Assembly: GCA_944470555.2 (NCBI GenBank)
Contig: OX104127.1
Span: 67,727,646 to 67,791,645 of the forward strand
Direction of reading: 5' to 3'
Length of the DNA stretch: 64,000 nt
DNA from: Heterobilharzia americana
Lineage: Eukaryota > Platyhelminthes > Trematoda > Strigeidida > Schistosomatidae
The first letter of the stretch is position 1; each line of letters opens with the position of its first letter. Below, in pieces: positions 32,701-59,400 of this stretch. A model generated the notes under the pieces. That model had not been told where the DNA came from and did no database searches. It worked only from the letters and a program-made list of their open reading frames with translations. The position numbers and the translations under genes were made by a program.

Positions 32701-33065
32701 CGCAAATCCCAAGCACTTCTATGCTATACCTTCTCATCTCTTTTGCAATCTGGGCTGCCTTGCTGGGTTCAAACATGGTGTGGACATTCCATGTCCCCAC
32801 GTTTACTTTCGCTTTCATGGAGAGAGGGAAGACACATCGGCCAATTGACTACCCGAAGGCTTTCACCAACTGGCGTCATTTCGCCTCTCCGATTCCAGCG
32901 GGGAATAAGTTTGTTTTTATTTTTTATATATCGTTTGTGCTTTGAAGTTTGTTTAGCCGTTAGATTTGTTTTAGTGGGTAGGGTTGCTAGCCGTATGCCC
33001 AACCTTCCCTGTTTACCCGGGCTTAGGACCGGCTAGTAACTAGTGAACTAGTTAACCAGGCGAGG
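29757..33065 (-). mobile_element. RTE-like retrotransposon, near full length, broken frame
   Basis: Minus strand, 5' to 3'. The 5' region from about 33060 (GGTCCTAAGCCCGGGTAAAC) is followed by an AP-endonuclease start at 32818 (NVGTWNVHTMFEPSKAAQIA, then VLGICESKW), endonuclease end at 32000-32347 (MNAKLGG, then AFNDLVIGGTVFKHKDIHKA and TWISPEGH), and a linker at 31192-31785. That linker ends in KLLKCGKAAGPDGIPSEAL. RT follows (GFRKYKSCADQIATLRIIIE, LCLNFIDFEKAFDSVDREVI), then the KTVVKQGCLLSPMIF block. The C-terminal tail ends at 29757 with an (ATT)n-like end. At least five frame changes split it. The copy is inactive but carries all domains. Confidence 0.88.
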
Positions 33066-36000
33066 TTATCGCCTTTAGACGGTGTTTTATTTCCCTTTCC
33101 GTAACCGATGGGTCACGACCAAATTACGTGACATCAACGAGGGAACTGAAAGGCTCATGGCACAGTATTTGAAATGAAATTGTATGTGTTCGCTGATATA
33201 TTTCTTTTTCTGCAAACATATATCCATGGTTTCTGAACTTTGGAATCGGTTTTCAGGATATGCGATTTTTCCTCTCAGCTGATTGTTCGCATATTTGAAT
33301 AATCCTGGTGTGGTGTATTGTAACATATGAAAAAAATTGCGAGGTATTTGTGTCATTCTTCAACGTTTCGCACTTGATACGAAGATCCCTTCAAGTGTGT
33401 GAATATGACACTAAGTTATCAGGCTAACACTTGAGTGTAATGACCTCTTCGATCATCCAATTACGTCATGGTATTGTGCGAAGATCAATGTAACGTAGGT
33501 GAGGAAATCGGCAAATCGGTCTGGGAAGCTTCTTACAGTGGTGCAAATAAGGTGGTGAAAAATCAGTATGGGGAAATTTAGTTCGACTTTGTGAGGTACA
33601 ACGGAGTTGCGAGTCACCGGAGGTGTGAATGAATAAGTAACTGTCCTTAAAAGATGAATATCTGAACGTACCGAGCTTGAGTATTAACCTGAGAGGTCAA
33701 TGTCAGAGTCACCTAACTGGGAGGGATCTTCCTGGAGAGATCGAATCGTTGAGGAGTCGTAAAAATGTTCACTATTTTGTTGTTTTTCCTAAAACCGTAC
33801 ACCGGGATTACACAAACAAAGATAAACCTTGTACTGTGAATCATCCAAACTCAGTGACCAGGCGTTTTCACACTATCCAGTCCATTGCCGGTCAGGCTAC
33901 TTATGAACCTGGTTGATCTTCCTTGGTTACATATTTTGGCCGCGCTTGCAAACTGCATTTCATACACCTCTTTACAATGATTTTTCAGCATACTGTAAGC
34001 TCTTGTTGGTGGTTATTTTACCTTCTGATGCTGCATCTCCTCACCTAAATAGCAGCTCTTAAAAAAAACTTTACGGGAGGTTTGCCCGAGGGAAGTGGTT
34101 ATATCATGAAGAACTTCATTTATACTAGCAACCGCTGGTCACGCCTCTCTAGCAACAAGCAGTCTCATAGGGTGGGAATTCAAGTCCTGAACCTATGGTG
34201 TTTACGCATCACGAACCTGTTCCCCTCAACAGATTTTGAACCGCTTTACAGTTAGTCCTCTCCAGTAATTTTCCAGCTGTGCCACTCAGTTTAACGTGAG
34301 CACGGCCATAGACGAAATGCCTTCGGCCAGGTTGGAAACTCGACCTGCCGTCGCGTCCTTCTGGGCCTTCAGTAGTGCCGACGGCTGAGGGACATTTTTA
34401 ATAGTATCACCAACTTTTAGATCACCATACTCGGTAATGCTGGTGACATGACAGGATGTAGCCCGTCAATAATACTGGCCTTTGCTGAAGTGGGTTTCTG
34501 GTCTAACCGCCATTTACTCTCCTCAAAGATTTGCTCCATGCTCGACTCCTTACTGGGAAGAGATACCAAGTATTCACCTTGGTCCCCATGAAGTAACTGG
34601 CCAAACTTTTGTGACCAACCTAGCTTTAGACAAATCATTTCGAGCCTTTCATTTAGCCACTATTGGTGCGTAATGTTGGTGCGGAATCGTCTTCTCTCTT
34701 TCGGATGCAGGGCTATGCTCTCTTAGGCCATTTAGGTGAATGCTCAACAAGCTTCTCCTCGTACGATTTTGAGATTTTGGTACCAGGGTTCTGCAGGAAC
34801 TCCTGTCGCCACAGTATTTGATTCCAACCTGCCTACGTCTAATAAATATGAAAACATTTCATAGCTCTTTTCAACGTTCAGGGGTCTCTTTAACCTGCTT
34901 GGTGATCCACGTAGGACAGTTTACTGAACTACGAGATAACTCGCAAACAGCGTTTCCAGATGTATATGCTTCAAACGCCAGTTTGAACTTCAACCATTCA
35001 CAATAAATGGACGAGCCAGGACAAACCAACCAGTTTAGAGACGTAGCTGATGCTCCGACAGCCATACTTTGGGAAAAGTTGGGCCTGGGTTGGAATCATG
35101 TCACAAACTCTAAGCTAAAGGGATGACAGCTCTAACTGAAAAAAAGTAACGAGATCATCTACGTCATAAGAGTCACGTGTAAAGATGCTTGGGTTTAGGC
35201 AAAGCAAGTATCCGAAAAAACATGAAGACAGTTCAACGGACTCTAGATGAGGTTCACTTGCCTCCCTCAAGAGAAGAAATAGGTCACACTTGCTGTCACA
35301 ATCAGAGCGTCCCAAAATAAAGTCGTCATTCTGGCAAATCTAGCTGCGATGAAGTAAGATGTCGATAAATTGACACTGTTCAGGCCTGGCTTCTCAACCA
35401 ATTGATTCATAAATCTCACAAACATTTGCCATCAAATACTGCGACCGCCTTTAGGCAATTTTTAATGCGGAGTGCCCCTGAAGAAACAGAAGACAACTAG
35501 ACGAGAGAGGAAGAATTGGAATGGTGGTGGTTACATATGGCGCTCCTTGCACTAACGCAGCCATTCGCAAATGTCTTCGTTTCCTCTCTGTTCCTGTCTT
35601 GATTTGCTCTTGACCGGCTCTTCATTCAGTCTTATCATCAGCATTCCCTATAATACGCCTGTGTTGTCCCTGCGTTGCTCTTGGCAGAAACCTTACCCAT
35701 TGCCGGTAATTCCCTATGATTCCTGCCACTCTCTCCATATATACTACGTATACCCGTTGTTATCAGCAACGCCCGCTACACCCCCTCCGTCCTTTATGAT
35801 TTTGGTCATATCTTTAAGTGATCAGTTGTAGCCCCATAACTCGGGTATTGTTTCGATTTCGGAAACAAATTGCATTCCCCTAGCATCACCAACGATGGAG
35901 TTAATTCCATACAATAATGCTTTTGGTCCTTAAAGGTCCTTTTTAGTGCTATTTATGTTATCAGGACTGTTGACCGACTTATCCACACACGTTTTGGTAG

Positions 36001-36250
36001 CATCAGCTCACGATACTCGGGGCTCTGACACTATTTTAACACTTCAAAGCGATGTCGCATCTCTGACCTGAGTTAATGATTGGACGAGTAACCGGTCCTA
36101 TTTCTAGGCACCCAGAGACTGCTCCTTGAGGCTTGGAAAGTTACCAGCCCCAGGGGGCTTGCATGCTACAGTTCTTTTTCGGTCGAAAGAGCTTAACAGT
36201 GTACCATCAGTAATGTTATTCAACATAACCTTATCTCAGGCGCGGACACC
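33066..36250. other. Unclassified, gene-poor stretch between two RTE copies
   Basis: The composition is less AT-rich than the flanks, suggesting old transposon DNA, but no RT, integrase, protease or transposase motif was recognised on either strand. Frames at 34417-34638 (-), 34871-35065 (-) and 35571-35831 (+) have no signature. Confidence 0.35.
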
Positions 36251-39135
36251 TTCGACCCGACGGAATTATCATTACTATTATTTGCCCTTTTGGTCTCTAG
36301 TGGAACATAGGGCTTCAGCGGTACGTCTCAGTTTCACTCTGTTCCCTGTAGTCTTATGAGCCCGGCTCCACCGCTGCACACAAGCATTCATTTCTTCCTC
36401 GCCTGATCTCTTCAATATCACCGTTGGATGCACAACTCGTCCTTTCCGCTTTGGGTGCGTGATGCCCCAAATGGTTTTCTCAGTGTATGCCCAATCAATC
36501 TCCACTTTCTTCTGCATATTTGTTGAACGATGGGTTTTGGGTTGGTTCGTTGCCAGCCAGAGTTCCTTGTTGGCTACTCCTTCTGAAAATCTGATCTGCT
36601 GTATTCAGTGGGCGCTAAGACAGCCGTTGATGAATGTCTGTAGTTTGTTGGAAACGCTTTTCGTAACTCGTCAAGTCTGTCAACCATCACACAGAAGCAC
36701 TGACCTGACTGACATTGGTATTGGTAATCCTGGTCTTGTTCGCGCTTTATGCTGGGTGCAGTGGAACGGAGTGGAGCAGATCTCCACACTGGTTTCAGAT
36801 TGATGAAGGCCTGTCCTGCTGCCTTTCCAATCCTGGCTTTGGTGCCCCCATCTGTGCCACCGCCTGTAGTCAGAACGGCCTTGCCTAGGCAGGTGAAAGA
36901 GACCATTTCCCTTTGGTTCCTCTCGTCTGTGGGGATTGGTGCTTGTTGTTGTCTTTGTTGGTGTTGTCGGTTGGGTATCTTCATCACCTCTGTCTTCTCC
37001 ACGTTGGCCTGAAGGAAGTTTCGTGGGCGTAACCCCTTCTGTCAACTTGTCCTTTTTTGCCTGCAGATCTCCAGGCTTGTGTGATATTCGATGTAAGTCA
37101 TTGGCAAATTCCAAATCTTCTGGGCTCTTTTTATCAGTCCAGCCAGCGTATACCCCTCTCTCCTCGCTCCTCACTGTCTGTTGAATGATTCAGTCGACCA
37201 CAGTCAGGAGGATCATGAGTGATAGAAAGCGTCAGCCTTACCTTACTCCTGCCTTCACTTCAAAGGCATCACTGAACTCTCCATTGTGAATCACTTGGCG
37301 TATAACATCGCATAGCATATAGCTATTGAAGGAGTTTGATATAAGTTTGTGTTGAAGCAACTGCCTGCCAAATTACTTCTCAGTCGACGCCGTCGAAGGC
37401 GTTTACGAAATCGATGAAGTTGAGGCGAAGATCCAGTTGACTGTCATTCTGCTCTCTGTTCTCTGATGCTGTGTAATGTCGCGTTGCAATTCGGTCCGCG
37501 TATGATTTGTACTTCCTGAATCCGGTATGTTCCGGCATTAATTTTGGGCTCAGGGTATCCTTTGGTCCCTACAGGATGATGCGGCCTAATATTTTGTTGG
37601 GTTCGGACGGGGACATGATTCTGCACCAGTTTTTGGGATGACTTGGGTCATTCTGCTCTGGAAGTTTGATACCCCAGCCCTTCTTCCAATCGGCAGGTAC
37701 ATTTCCTTTCGTGCTTGCGAACCTCCTGCAATAGTGGTGTGAGCGTGTCCGCTGTTGTCTCAGCGTCTGTTTTCAGTGCTTCTGGCGGGACTCCATCTGG
37801 TCCTACTGCTTTCCCGGATTTCAGCAACTTCATGGCGTTCATGACTTCGGCTTATGTTTCAGGGCTTGTGTTCTGCGGTTGTTGGTGGTATTTCTGGACC
37901 AGTTGCAGGTGGTGGTAGTAGTGGTCGATTTAAGCGTATTTTGAAGTGGTCAACTCATCGTTTCCCTTGTTTCTCCCCTTTAGTCACTAGATTTCCTTCA
38001 CTGTCTTTCATTAATTTCGTCTGAATTGGTCTCTTCCCTCCCAGATAGTAACCCAGTCATCTGATGTAACGTTGTAAGGTCTCTCTCACTAGTAGGCTGT
38101 TCTGCTTGACCTACCAGCACGTCACAGACGTGTCTTTCGCCTTTGCGCGCTCTCTTCACCCCTTTGTCCGGTGTAGTGTTTTGTAGGTTGTGTTCAGTCA
38201 CTTTTCGTTGTTCATCCTTGCACTGCACTTCACTAGTTCGTCTTCTGCCTCACCATCAGCAGCCTTACCGCCTTCATGGGTTTTCATGTGTCTGCCGAAA
38301 ATCCATTCACTGTCTTGCTTTTCCTTCCTTCCCAATACGGTTATGCAGGTTTCCTTCCACATCTCTTTCAGAGAGTTCCAGCGTTCCTAAGGGATTTTAC
38401 TTAATATCTGCCGTTTTGTCCTGATGACTGACTAGCGTGAAGATGTCGTCTATAGTGTCTTCTTTCAGTTTCTGTTCTGGGTGTTGAACCTGAACTGCGG
38501 CCCATCATCACCAGTTTCTCTGAAGGTTTTCAGCTTGACTTAGAAGACAGGCCCCTTGCACTGGATAGTGAGTGGTGTGAACCTACACCTGCTCCTCTCC
38601 TTGATCTTGTTTCCCAAATGACTGGCTGCGTTTCCACTTTCTTCAAACCGAGATGACGTCAATCTGATTTTTAGTGTGTCTGGTGAAATCCATGTCTTTT
38701 GTGAATATCCTTGTGTTTGTACATACTACCGCCAATCACCAAATCCTCGAATGCGCAGGTTTGCAAACAGTTCTCCATTCTCATTAACCATTTCACCAAG
38801 TGCTTCTCGATCCATGGCTGGCTCTCTTCCTATGCTGTCCGCTACCAGTTTGGCATTCATGTCGCCCATTAGAATCTTGATGTCCTCATTCCTACTTTTG
38901 CTTTTATCGAGAGGAGACACGTCGGCCAACTGGCCTCCGAGGGCTTTCAATAACCGGCGTCATTTCTTCTTCCCTATCCCGGCGAGGAATAAGTTGGTTT
39001 TTGATTTTTACATTTTCTTGGTGCTTTGAAGTTTCTTTGGTGGTTGGTTTGGTTTTCCGCGGCAGGGTTGCTAGCCCTATGCTCAACCTCCCCTCTTTAT
39101 CCGGGTTTAGGACCGGCCATTAACTAGAGAGGTTA
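36251..39135 (-). mobile_element. RTE-like retrotransposon, second near-full-length copy with an internal deletion
   Basis: Same family and orientation as 29757-33065. The 3' end starts at ATTATCATTACTATTATTTG then CCCTTTTGGTCTCTAGTGG. Recognised blocks are GVYAGWTDKKSPEDLEFAND (37100-37170), KLLKSGKAVGPDGVPPEALK (37780-37840), and MGDMNAKLVADSIGREPAMD (38820-38890). The 5' UTR-like end (GGTCCTAAACCCGGATAAAG) is at about 39110. The N-terminal half of the endonuclease is missing: the 5' UTR joins directly to the KILMGDMNAK region at about 38890-38920. Many stops; diverged from the other copies. Confidence 0.8.
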
Positions 39136-40640
39136 GTGCCGGGCTGATAGAACACTGGCATAGATCCTGTGCTTATAGGGGTAATGGAGAAAACGTTGGC
39201 AGCTGCGTCCCGGTCACACTGCCATTTTCATGCGATGGAGATAATACGTGATTAGGCATTGAAGTATATAAGAACACGTAACTTACGGTGCAAGAGCGAC
39301 ATGGCTTCTTGGTTGGCTTTCTTGTTTGACAAACCTACTCCTGGCCAGAGACGATTGGATTAAGGCTGGGGACAGGAATTTCCCTGCAGGTGTGGTGTCT
39401 ATAGACTGTTGTAACGTCTTTGAAAGTGTCATACTCAGGGTTGTTGAAGAAACGTTTTATATTTGCTGTTGCCAATGTGGTTCGTCCATCGACTGGGGAA
39501 TACTTAGGCGTGAGCAGGCGAAAACTAAGAGCAAATGAAACAGTGTCTTAATAGCTACCTGTCACAAACGGCTGATCATTATATACCGGTAATTGCAATG
39601 TTTTCACGACTACGCGGCCAAGAAAGAACACAATACTCAAACGGAACAGTATATTTGATCAACAGTGCCTCAGCGCCGGAGCGTTACGGCTAACTGGTTA
39701 GAGGACCGCGTGAGAGCAACACAACATGACAGCGTACAAATAACCTGGATGCTTTACAGTAGGCCTGGAACCTCTGGAAGGCGAGCATCAATGTTGCATT
39801 TCGTCCCAACCAGGGTTATTGGCTTTGCGGAATTATTCGCGGCTAAATGTTGTAATCACCACTGTATTCTGATGGCGTCAAGACATGAAAGACCATGCAC
39901 AGTAGCGGAGTTCGTCATTATTCCTTGGTGACGCTTGCAGACTTCTTGTACTTTGTAATTGATGGAGCTGGAAATCCATCAAAATTGTTTGAGTGGCGTT
40001 TGGGCGTGACTTTTCTGGTGGTTATTCAATTAATGGTTAACTAGCACCTCAGGTTCCGGAGCACAGGGACCAAAAGGCAATCATATGTTACTACTTATAG
40101 GCAACTGATGATTTTAAGGCTTCTGTGCCACAATCATCCAGCATACTTTGGTGACTTCGGTGAATATTCAAGGCATTGATAACGAAATGTCTAGGATCCC
40201 ATGCTCCACTTATGCAGGGATTCATCTTCGCATTATATCGAGGCAACTAATCCATGTTTCAGAAAGGGGGGTGATACTCCGGAATCAGCTGTAAACGGCT
40301 GCTACTAATTGGTGGCTGGTCTCGCCCGCCTTCCTTGTGACGAATGATTAGTTAGGAAAAGAGGTAACCTGATTTCAAACTTTTACCCTCTGAACAGTGG
40401 CTTTCGTGTTGGTTTGTCAGGCTTCTTTTATCCTTCTAAGACGAATCACCCTTGAGGATCTACAAAAGCCATGGTCGAATCATTATCTAGTGGCGTATTG
40501 CGTATGCCAAGCGCAGTCATTGACCAGGTCTCTTTATCTGAAGACTGAGTATTGAATTCGGTCCTTCCTTACTTATGTCTACATAAAACCTTTAAAACGA
40601 CACAGATTAAACGTAGGGAACTAATAAAGTTCAAATGCTG
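39136..40640. other. Intergenic before MCM2, no recognised gene
   Basis: Frames at 39326-39538 and 39665-39931 have no family signature and no splice context. The composition is again less AT-rich than average, as in 33066-36250, which may mean old element DNA. Confidence 0.3.
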
Positions 40641-40726
40641 CAATTTCAGAATGTATGTTAAATATTTCGTTTAAAATAGTCGAAATCTCTGGCGGGCGCT
40701 CGATTCCGGGGTTTTGAATTGGGCAG
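40641..40726 (+). promoter_or_regulatory. Probable MCM2 proximal promoter / 5' UTR
   Basis: A GC-rich patch, CTGGCGGGCGCTCGATTCC (40689-40707), lies about 20-38 bases before the ATG in otherwise AT-rich DNA. TGGCGGGC resembles part of an E2F-type site (TTSSCGC or its complement), and MCM genes of other animals are E2F targets. The match is incomplete, so this is suggestive only. Confidence 0.3.
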
Positions 40727-55492
<14,766 letters not shown>

Positions 55493-56306
55493 ATGTAAGT
55501 TTATCACTTTCACTAAATATTATATAAATCATTTATATATTAAGGTGATAAAGATTTAACTTTTTTTGGCGTACGATGTTTTCTGATTATTTTTTCATTA
55601 TCTTCTATCACTGTTCATATATTGGAGGCTACGTGTGGAGCAAACTGATATTTCTGAGCCGAATGCTTTCTGCATTTGTTTCGGATACTTGATTAGTTCT
55701 ACAGATTGCACTACTCATAGCCTTCATTGGAACGGTTGACCAGCTATGACATCATTAAAGTATCTACGCTTCAATCATATAGGCCCAAATTTCTAATTTA
55801 GTCTTATCGATTTATTTCAGGACAGTCAAATGAACCTGAACTACAGATTCCTGTTTCACACAACCAAATTATTTTTTTTTCTACATATATATATATTAGT
55901 GTGTTCCTATCTTTACAAATATATCGTATTTTCATCGACCTCTTAAATTTTGTTTATTTTGATAGTCTAATGTTCTGCGATATCTAACAGTTAGCTTTAA
56001 GATGTACAGACTTTGCTATGCAAGTATAAACACAACCACTAGTAGCCTGTAATGAACTAAGTTGAGCTGTGATCATTATATTCTATTTGTTTAGTGTAGT
56101 TCATTGATTTTTATTGATTCTTATGGTTGGCGCTTAAGATGAGATAATTTGAGATGTGAGTATGGCCGGGCTTTTACTAACAGTATGTGGCTATTTGGAA
56201 GCTTTTGATTTTATCATCTACTAATGTCACCTTTATCCATTAATATGTTACACAATACGAACCTCATTGACACAGTTGTATTGCTCACGCACGGTGATAT
56301 AAGTTC
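55493..56306. other. 3' flank of MCM2
   Basis: AT-rich with no second gene recognised. No canonical AATAAA close to the stop; TATAAA-like strings (55524-55533) may serve. A short (TA) stretch lies at 55887-55897. Confidence 0.3.
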
Positions 56307-56389
56307 TATACTGGGTGATGGTTGAAGGTGAGATGAAAATCCGACTGGGGTCCAGATTTCCATCTCCCCTTCAATCATCACCCAGTATA
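56307..56389. repeat. Near-perfect 83-nt hairpin
   Basis: Arm 56307-56335 begins TATACTGGGTGATGGTTGAA. Arm 56361-56389 ends TCAATCATCACCCAGTATA. They pair over 29 bases with two mismatches, and a few inner bases also pair (AAATC with GATTT). Could be a MITE core or a transcribed hairpin. Confidence 0.75.
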
Positions 56390-57404
56390 AATACTAGTCT
56401 GCCAAACTACGGCTGTCTTGGTTAGTCAAATGATAATCGATATAAGTTTTGTTACTATAACATATTGCCATTGCATGCTAATGTTAATTATGCGTCTGTT
56501 AACCCTTCATCTTTGAACAGGTGATTAAATAGTTATCCATATAAAGTTTTTCGAGTAATTGACGGGTCTGTGTATCATTGTCATACGTTTGCGGCACAGT
56601 AGGTAGAAAATGTTTTCCTCACTCCGTGAATCATTCATACTTTTCAAGTCCACCAAGATATGGACAGAAAATGTGTATTTAGGTGTGTCTTCGTTAATTA
56701 CGTATTAGGTGATCTGTGAAATGTGCTGCGACCTAACAACGTTGTGTCATTCTAGGCTGTTTAGTTTCGAAAAAGTCTAGGAAATAGTGGCTAAATCAGT
56801 AGACATCAGTTAATTTTTTCTATGGGATGAATTTTGATCACAATAGTTGATGTGGCTATTTCTGAATAATTAGATGAGCGACAGAAGGGGTCAAGAATCA
56901 ATGAAAAAGATCATGGATTAGTCTTCTTCTGCGGAGCTAGGTAATACTACGTTGCTTTTACGGCTTTCACCAGATTTTCCGAAAATCTGTATATTCTGCT
57001 GGAGAAGTTGTGGCTCACAGCAAAAAGTTGAGGAAAAATTTCTTTTTATTTCGTACACAGTGGGATTATATTCAGTTCCTTCTGCCGAGTGGTATTAAAT
57101 AAATAGTCCAGCTCTTCTACTTTTGACCGCCGAATTAGATGGTTTCTGTCATCAGAGAAGAAACCTAGAACAAATGCATTTATTACTACATCAAAAGTAG
57201 TGTGTGTATCCTACTGTGACTCGATTCTATCTGTTCGGTTTTCCCTATTAGATTTCCTACCCGTGAACTTACCTTCACGTTCCCTGAATTAGTTAAAGTG
57301 GGACCCGTTAGCCGCTTTTTTTTACCATTTATTGTTCGGAAAGCGTACTACTTCTATCCGTTGAAATAGCTTTGCTTGAAAGTCGCTCAGGCCATCACGT
57401 CACA

Positions 57405-57565
57405 GCTCAACGTAATATTGACTTTCAGATAATAAGCTACGTGTTCGAACACCGCTTTAACTACCCGTGTTTGCGGAGCCAGGTAGTATTATCGCCGTCA
57501 CGCATAAAGTGTAGGACATTGCCTACTGCACGTGGTTGCTGAATGCATTTCGATTTCCTTTCCAG
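57405..57565 (+). repeat. tRNA-derived SINE (family A), sense copy
   Basis: CACAGCTCAACGTAATATTG, GCTACGTGTTCGAACACCGC, GTGTTTGCGGAGCCAGGTAG and tail GGTTGCTGAATGCATTTCGA. Confidence 0.6.
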
Positions 57566-58334
57566 TCATGACTGAATGCAAAACAGATTGGAAAAAGTTG
57601 ATGTGATTAAACCCCGTGGCAATTTCTACTATGGTAGATTCATGCTAACTACCGTTTGTTTCTGCCTGTAGGGATTCGTTTTCACAAATCAATTTGCACA
57701 GAATCGGACAGTTGCACGCATCTTGTCCCACTGTTTTCATGATAGTCGAAAAGGGCCTCTAAATTGCACTTTACTGGGTGCTTTGTCATCAATCTTGGGG
57801 CTTTTTCTTTCTCTTGGTTATCTCATTGATGGATTCTATTGACATTTATGAATTCACTGAGCCCTTTTTTCATATTCGTTACTCGTTTCAAGTTAACGAT
57901 TTCGCAAAATCTCGCCATCTCTAAAAGGATCAAAGTGATTCTCATGAGTTATTTAAAATGATGAACTGTCTATCATCCAACTGACGAGATGGCCTTATTC
58001 TAGAGATTATTCAATTTGAGATCTTATACAAGCAGAAAATGATCAAGTCTAACTTATATTCAAGGCGTTTTATCGACTTCGATAAAACAAGGAGTTTTCT
58101 CTCTATCAGATATCACAGTGAAATACTAGATACTAATTCAGACTTGTTTTGTTCATATTCGCAACATTAATGAGTATAGTTTTCTTCAGTCTAAAACACA
58201 AAAAGGCAATGAATTTTATTTTCCAGCTATTTCATCATTTACTGAATGTGTCGACTGCTTACACATTATAGTGATGTATATAGCTTAAAGATGGGAATTC
58301 GCGATTCCCGAAACATTAACGGGATAGTTGAGAG

Positions 58335-58860
58335 TGTTTAACAAATAAGTCCTTTATCAGTACTGATACTTAAATTTTCAACTGAAGGGTTTTTAAAACT
58401 TCCAGCAATCTTCCACTTACCCCTAATTCCATCTATTTCGAAAGTAAGTATAATTCTATTTCTCACTGGGTTGTGGTTTTTATACCTCATCCACATATCA
58501 TCATACGATCGGTGAGATTCGAATGTCCTTAAGGTTATACGTTCCCAGCTGGACATGTTGATGACCCTATAACTACTTTTGTTTTACACATTATATCTTC
58601 AATAATTTGAAAACTGTGTGTGATAACTGAGTTCTCAATATGATACCGTTAGACCATACCCTAGTTTTATGAATAAGCTTAGGATCACTGTACGGTTTGA
58701 TTCTGATAGTTTTTAAGGCCGTGTTGATTGCTACATTAGCATGTAAGCTTTTTACATCAAAACTCATCATTTCTGATCCAGTTATATTCGAATATTGTCT
58801 AACCTTCACCTCATTTTACACTAATTTAGTAGTCTCGAGTTTAAGCAATTTCTGATGGAG
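58335..58860 (-). mobile_element. Penelope-like RT fragment, second lineage
   Basis: Minus-strand frame 58591-58809 reads ITGSEMMSFDVKSLHANVAI then NTALKTI, the SFDV-x-SLFTN-x-P block of Penelope RTs. It is followed at 58338-58556 by a decayed FTFEIDGIRG stretch (the NIKFT-x-E region). The RT catalytic centre between them is lost. Confidence 0.5.
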
Positions 58861-58929
58861 TATCACTTATATTGATGAAAGTGGCAAGCAGGGGAATCCG
58901 CGAGGTGCGTTCTTTCTTGTTCAGTCCCA

Positions 58930-59400
58930 AGTCGAATGTATGTACCGACATCATAGTGAACAGTGTTGTTCTCACTCAGACTCGAATCAGGGACCTGTCG
59001 CCTCAAACGCCAGGGCGTTATCCACTAGGCCATTGAGTCATGGTAGCCACTTTTCGCGCAACGGGTATAATTTCCAAGTTGTTACTTGCATCATCCCGTC
59101 GTTGATTGGACCAAATTGGTCGGTCTCTATCGGCATACGGGCCTATGTGTGGATGCCTCAGTAGTCCCTGTGCTTCAGTTTTATATTAATGATAAGTAGT
59201 AGTTAGTAGCTGAGTAGTCTCGAGTAGGACGAAAGGTGCGTTCTGGATTCCGCTGATAACCACTATTCATCAGTTACATACATTGAAACACAGGCAATAA
59301 CGAGACATCTGTCCAGGAGCCCATATACTAAAGGAGACCGATCGATTTTGTCCACTCGATGACGGTATATAACAAGTAACAGAGTATTACTAAATTTGAG
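58930..59400 (+). mobile_element. SMalpha-like retroposon remnant
   Basis: 59200-59400 carries the hammerhead region, GGATTCCGCTGATAACCACT, then ACATACATTGAAACACAGGC and AATAACGAGACATCTGTCC, as in SMalpha elements. At 58980-59040 a tRNA-like head lies in the opposite orientation (GAATCAGGGACCTGTCGCCT, AAACGCCAGGGCGTTATCCA, inverted). The two halves are therefore head-to-head pieces of two copies. Confidence 0.55.
59200..59252 (+). ncRNA. Degenerate hammerhead ribozyme core (SMalpha)
   Basis: TAGCTGAGTAGTCTCGAGTA then GGACGAAAGG lines up with the SMalpha CAGCTGATGAGTCCCAAATA then GGACGAAACG. CTGATGA has become CTGAGTA (59210-59216), which changes the base at the G8 position needed for catalysis. 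GAAA (59231-59234) is intact and the cleavage triplet reads GTT. An inactive core is expected. Confidence 0.6.

Noticed and set aside
33677..33916. 79-residue frame after the RTE 5' end
   Set aside because: No signature and no splice sites; not enough to call a gene.
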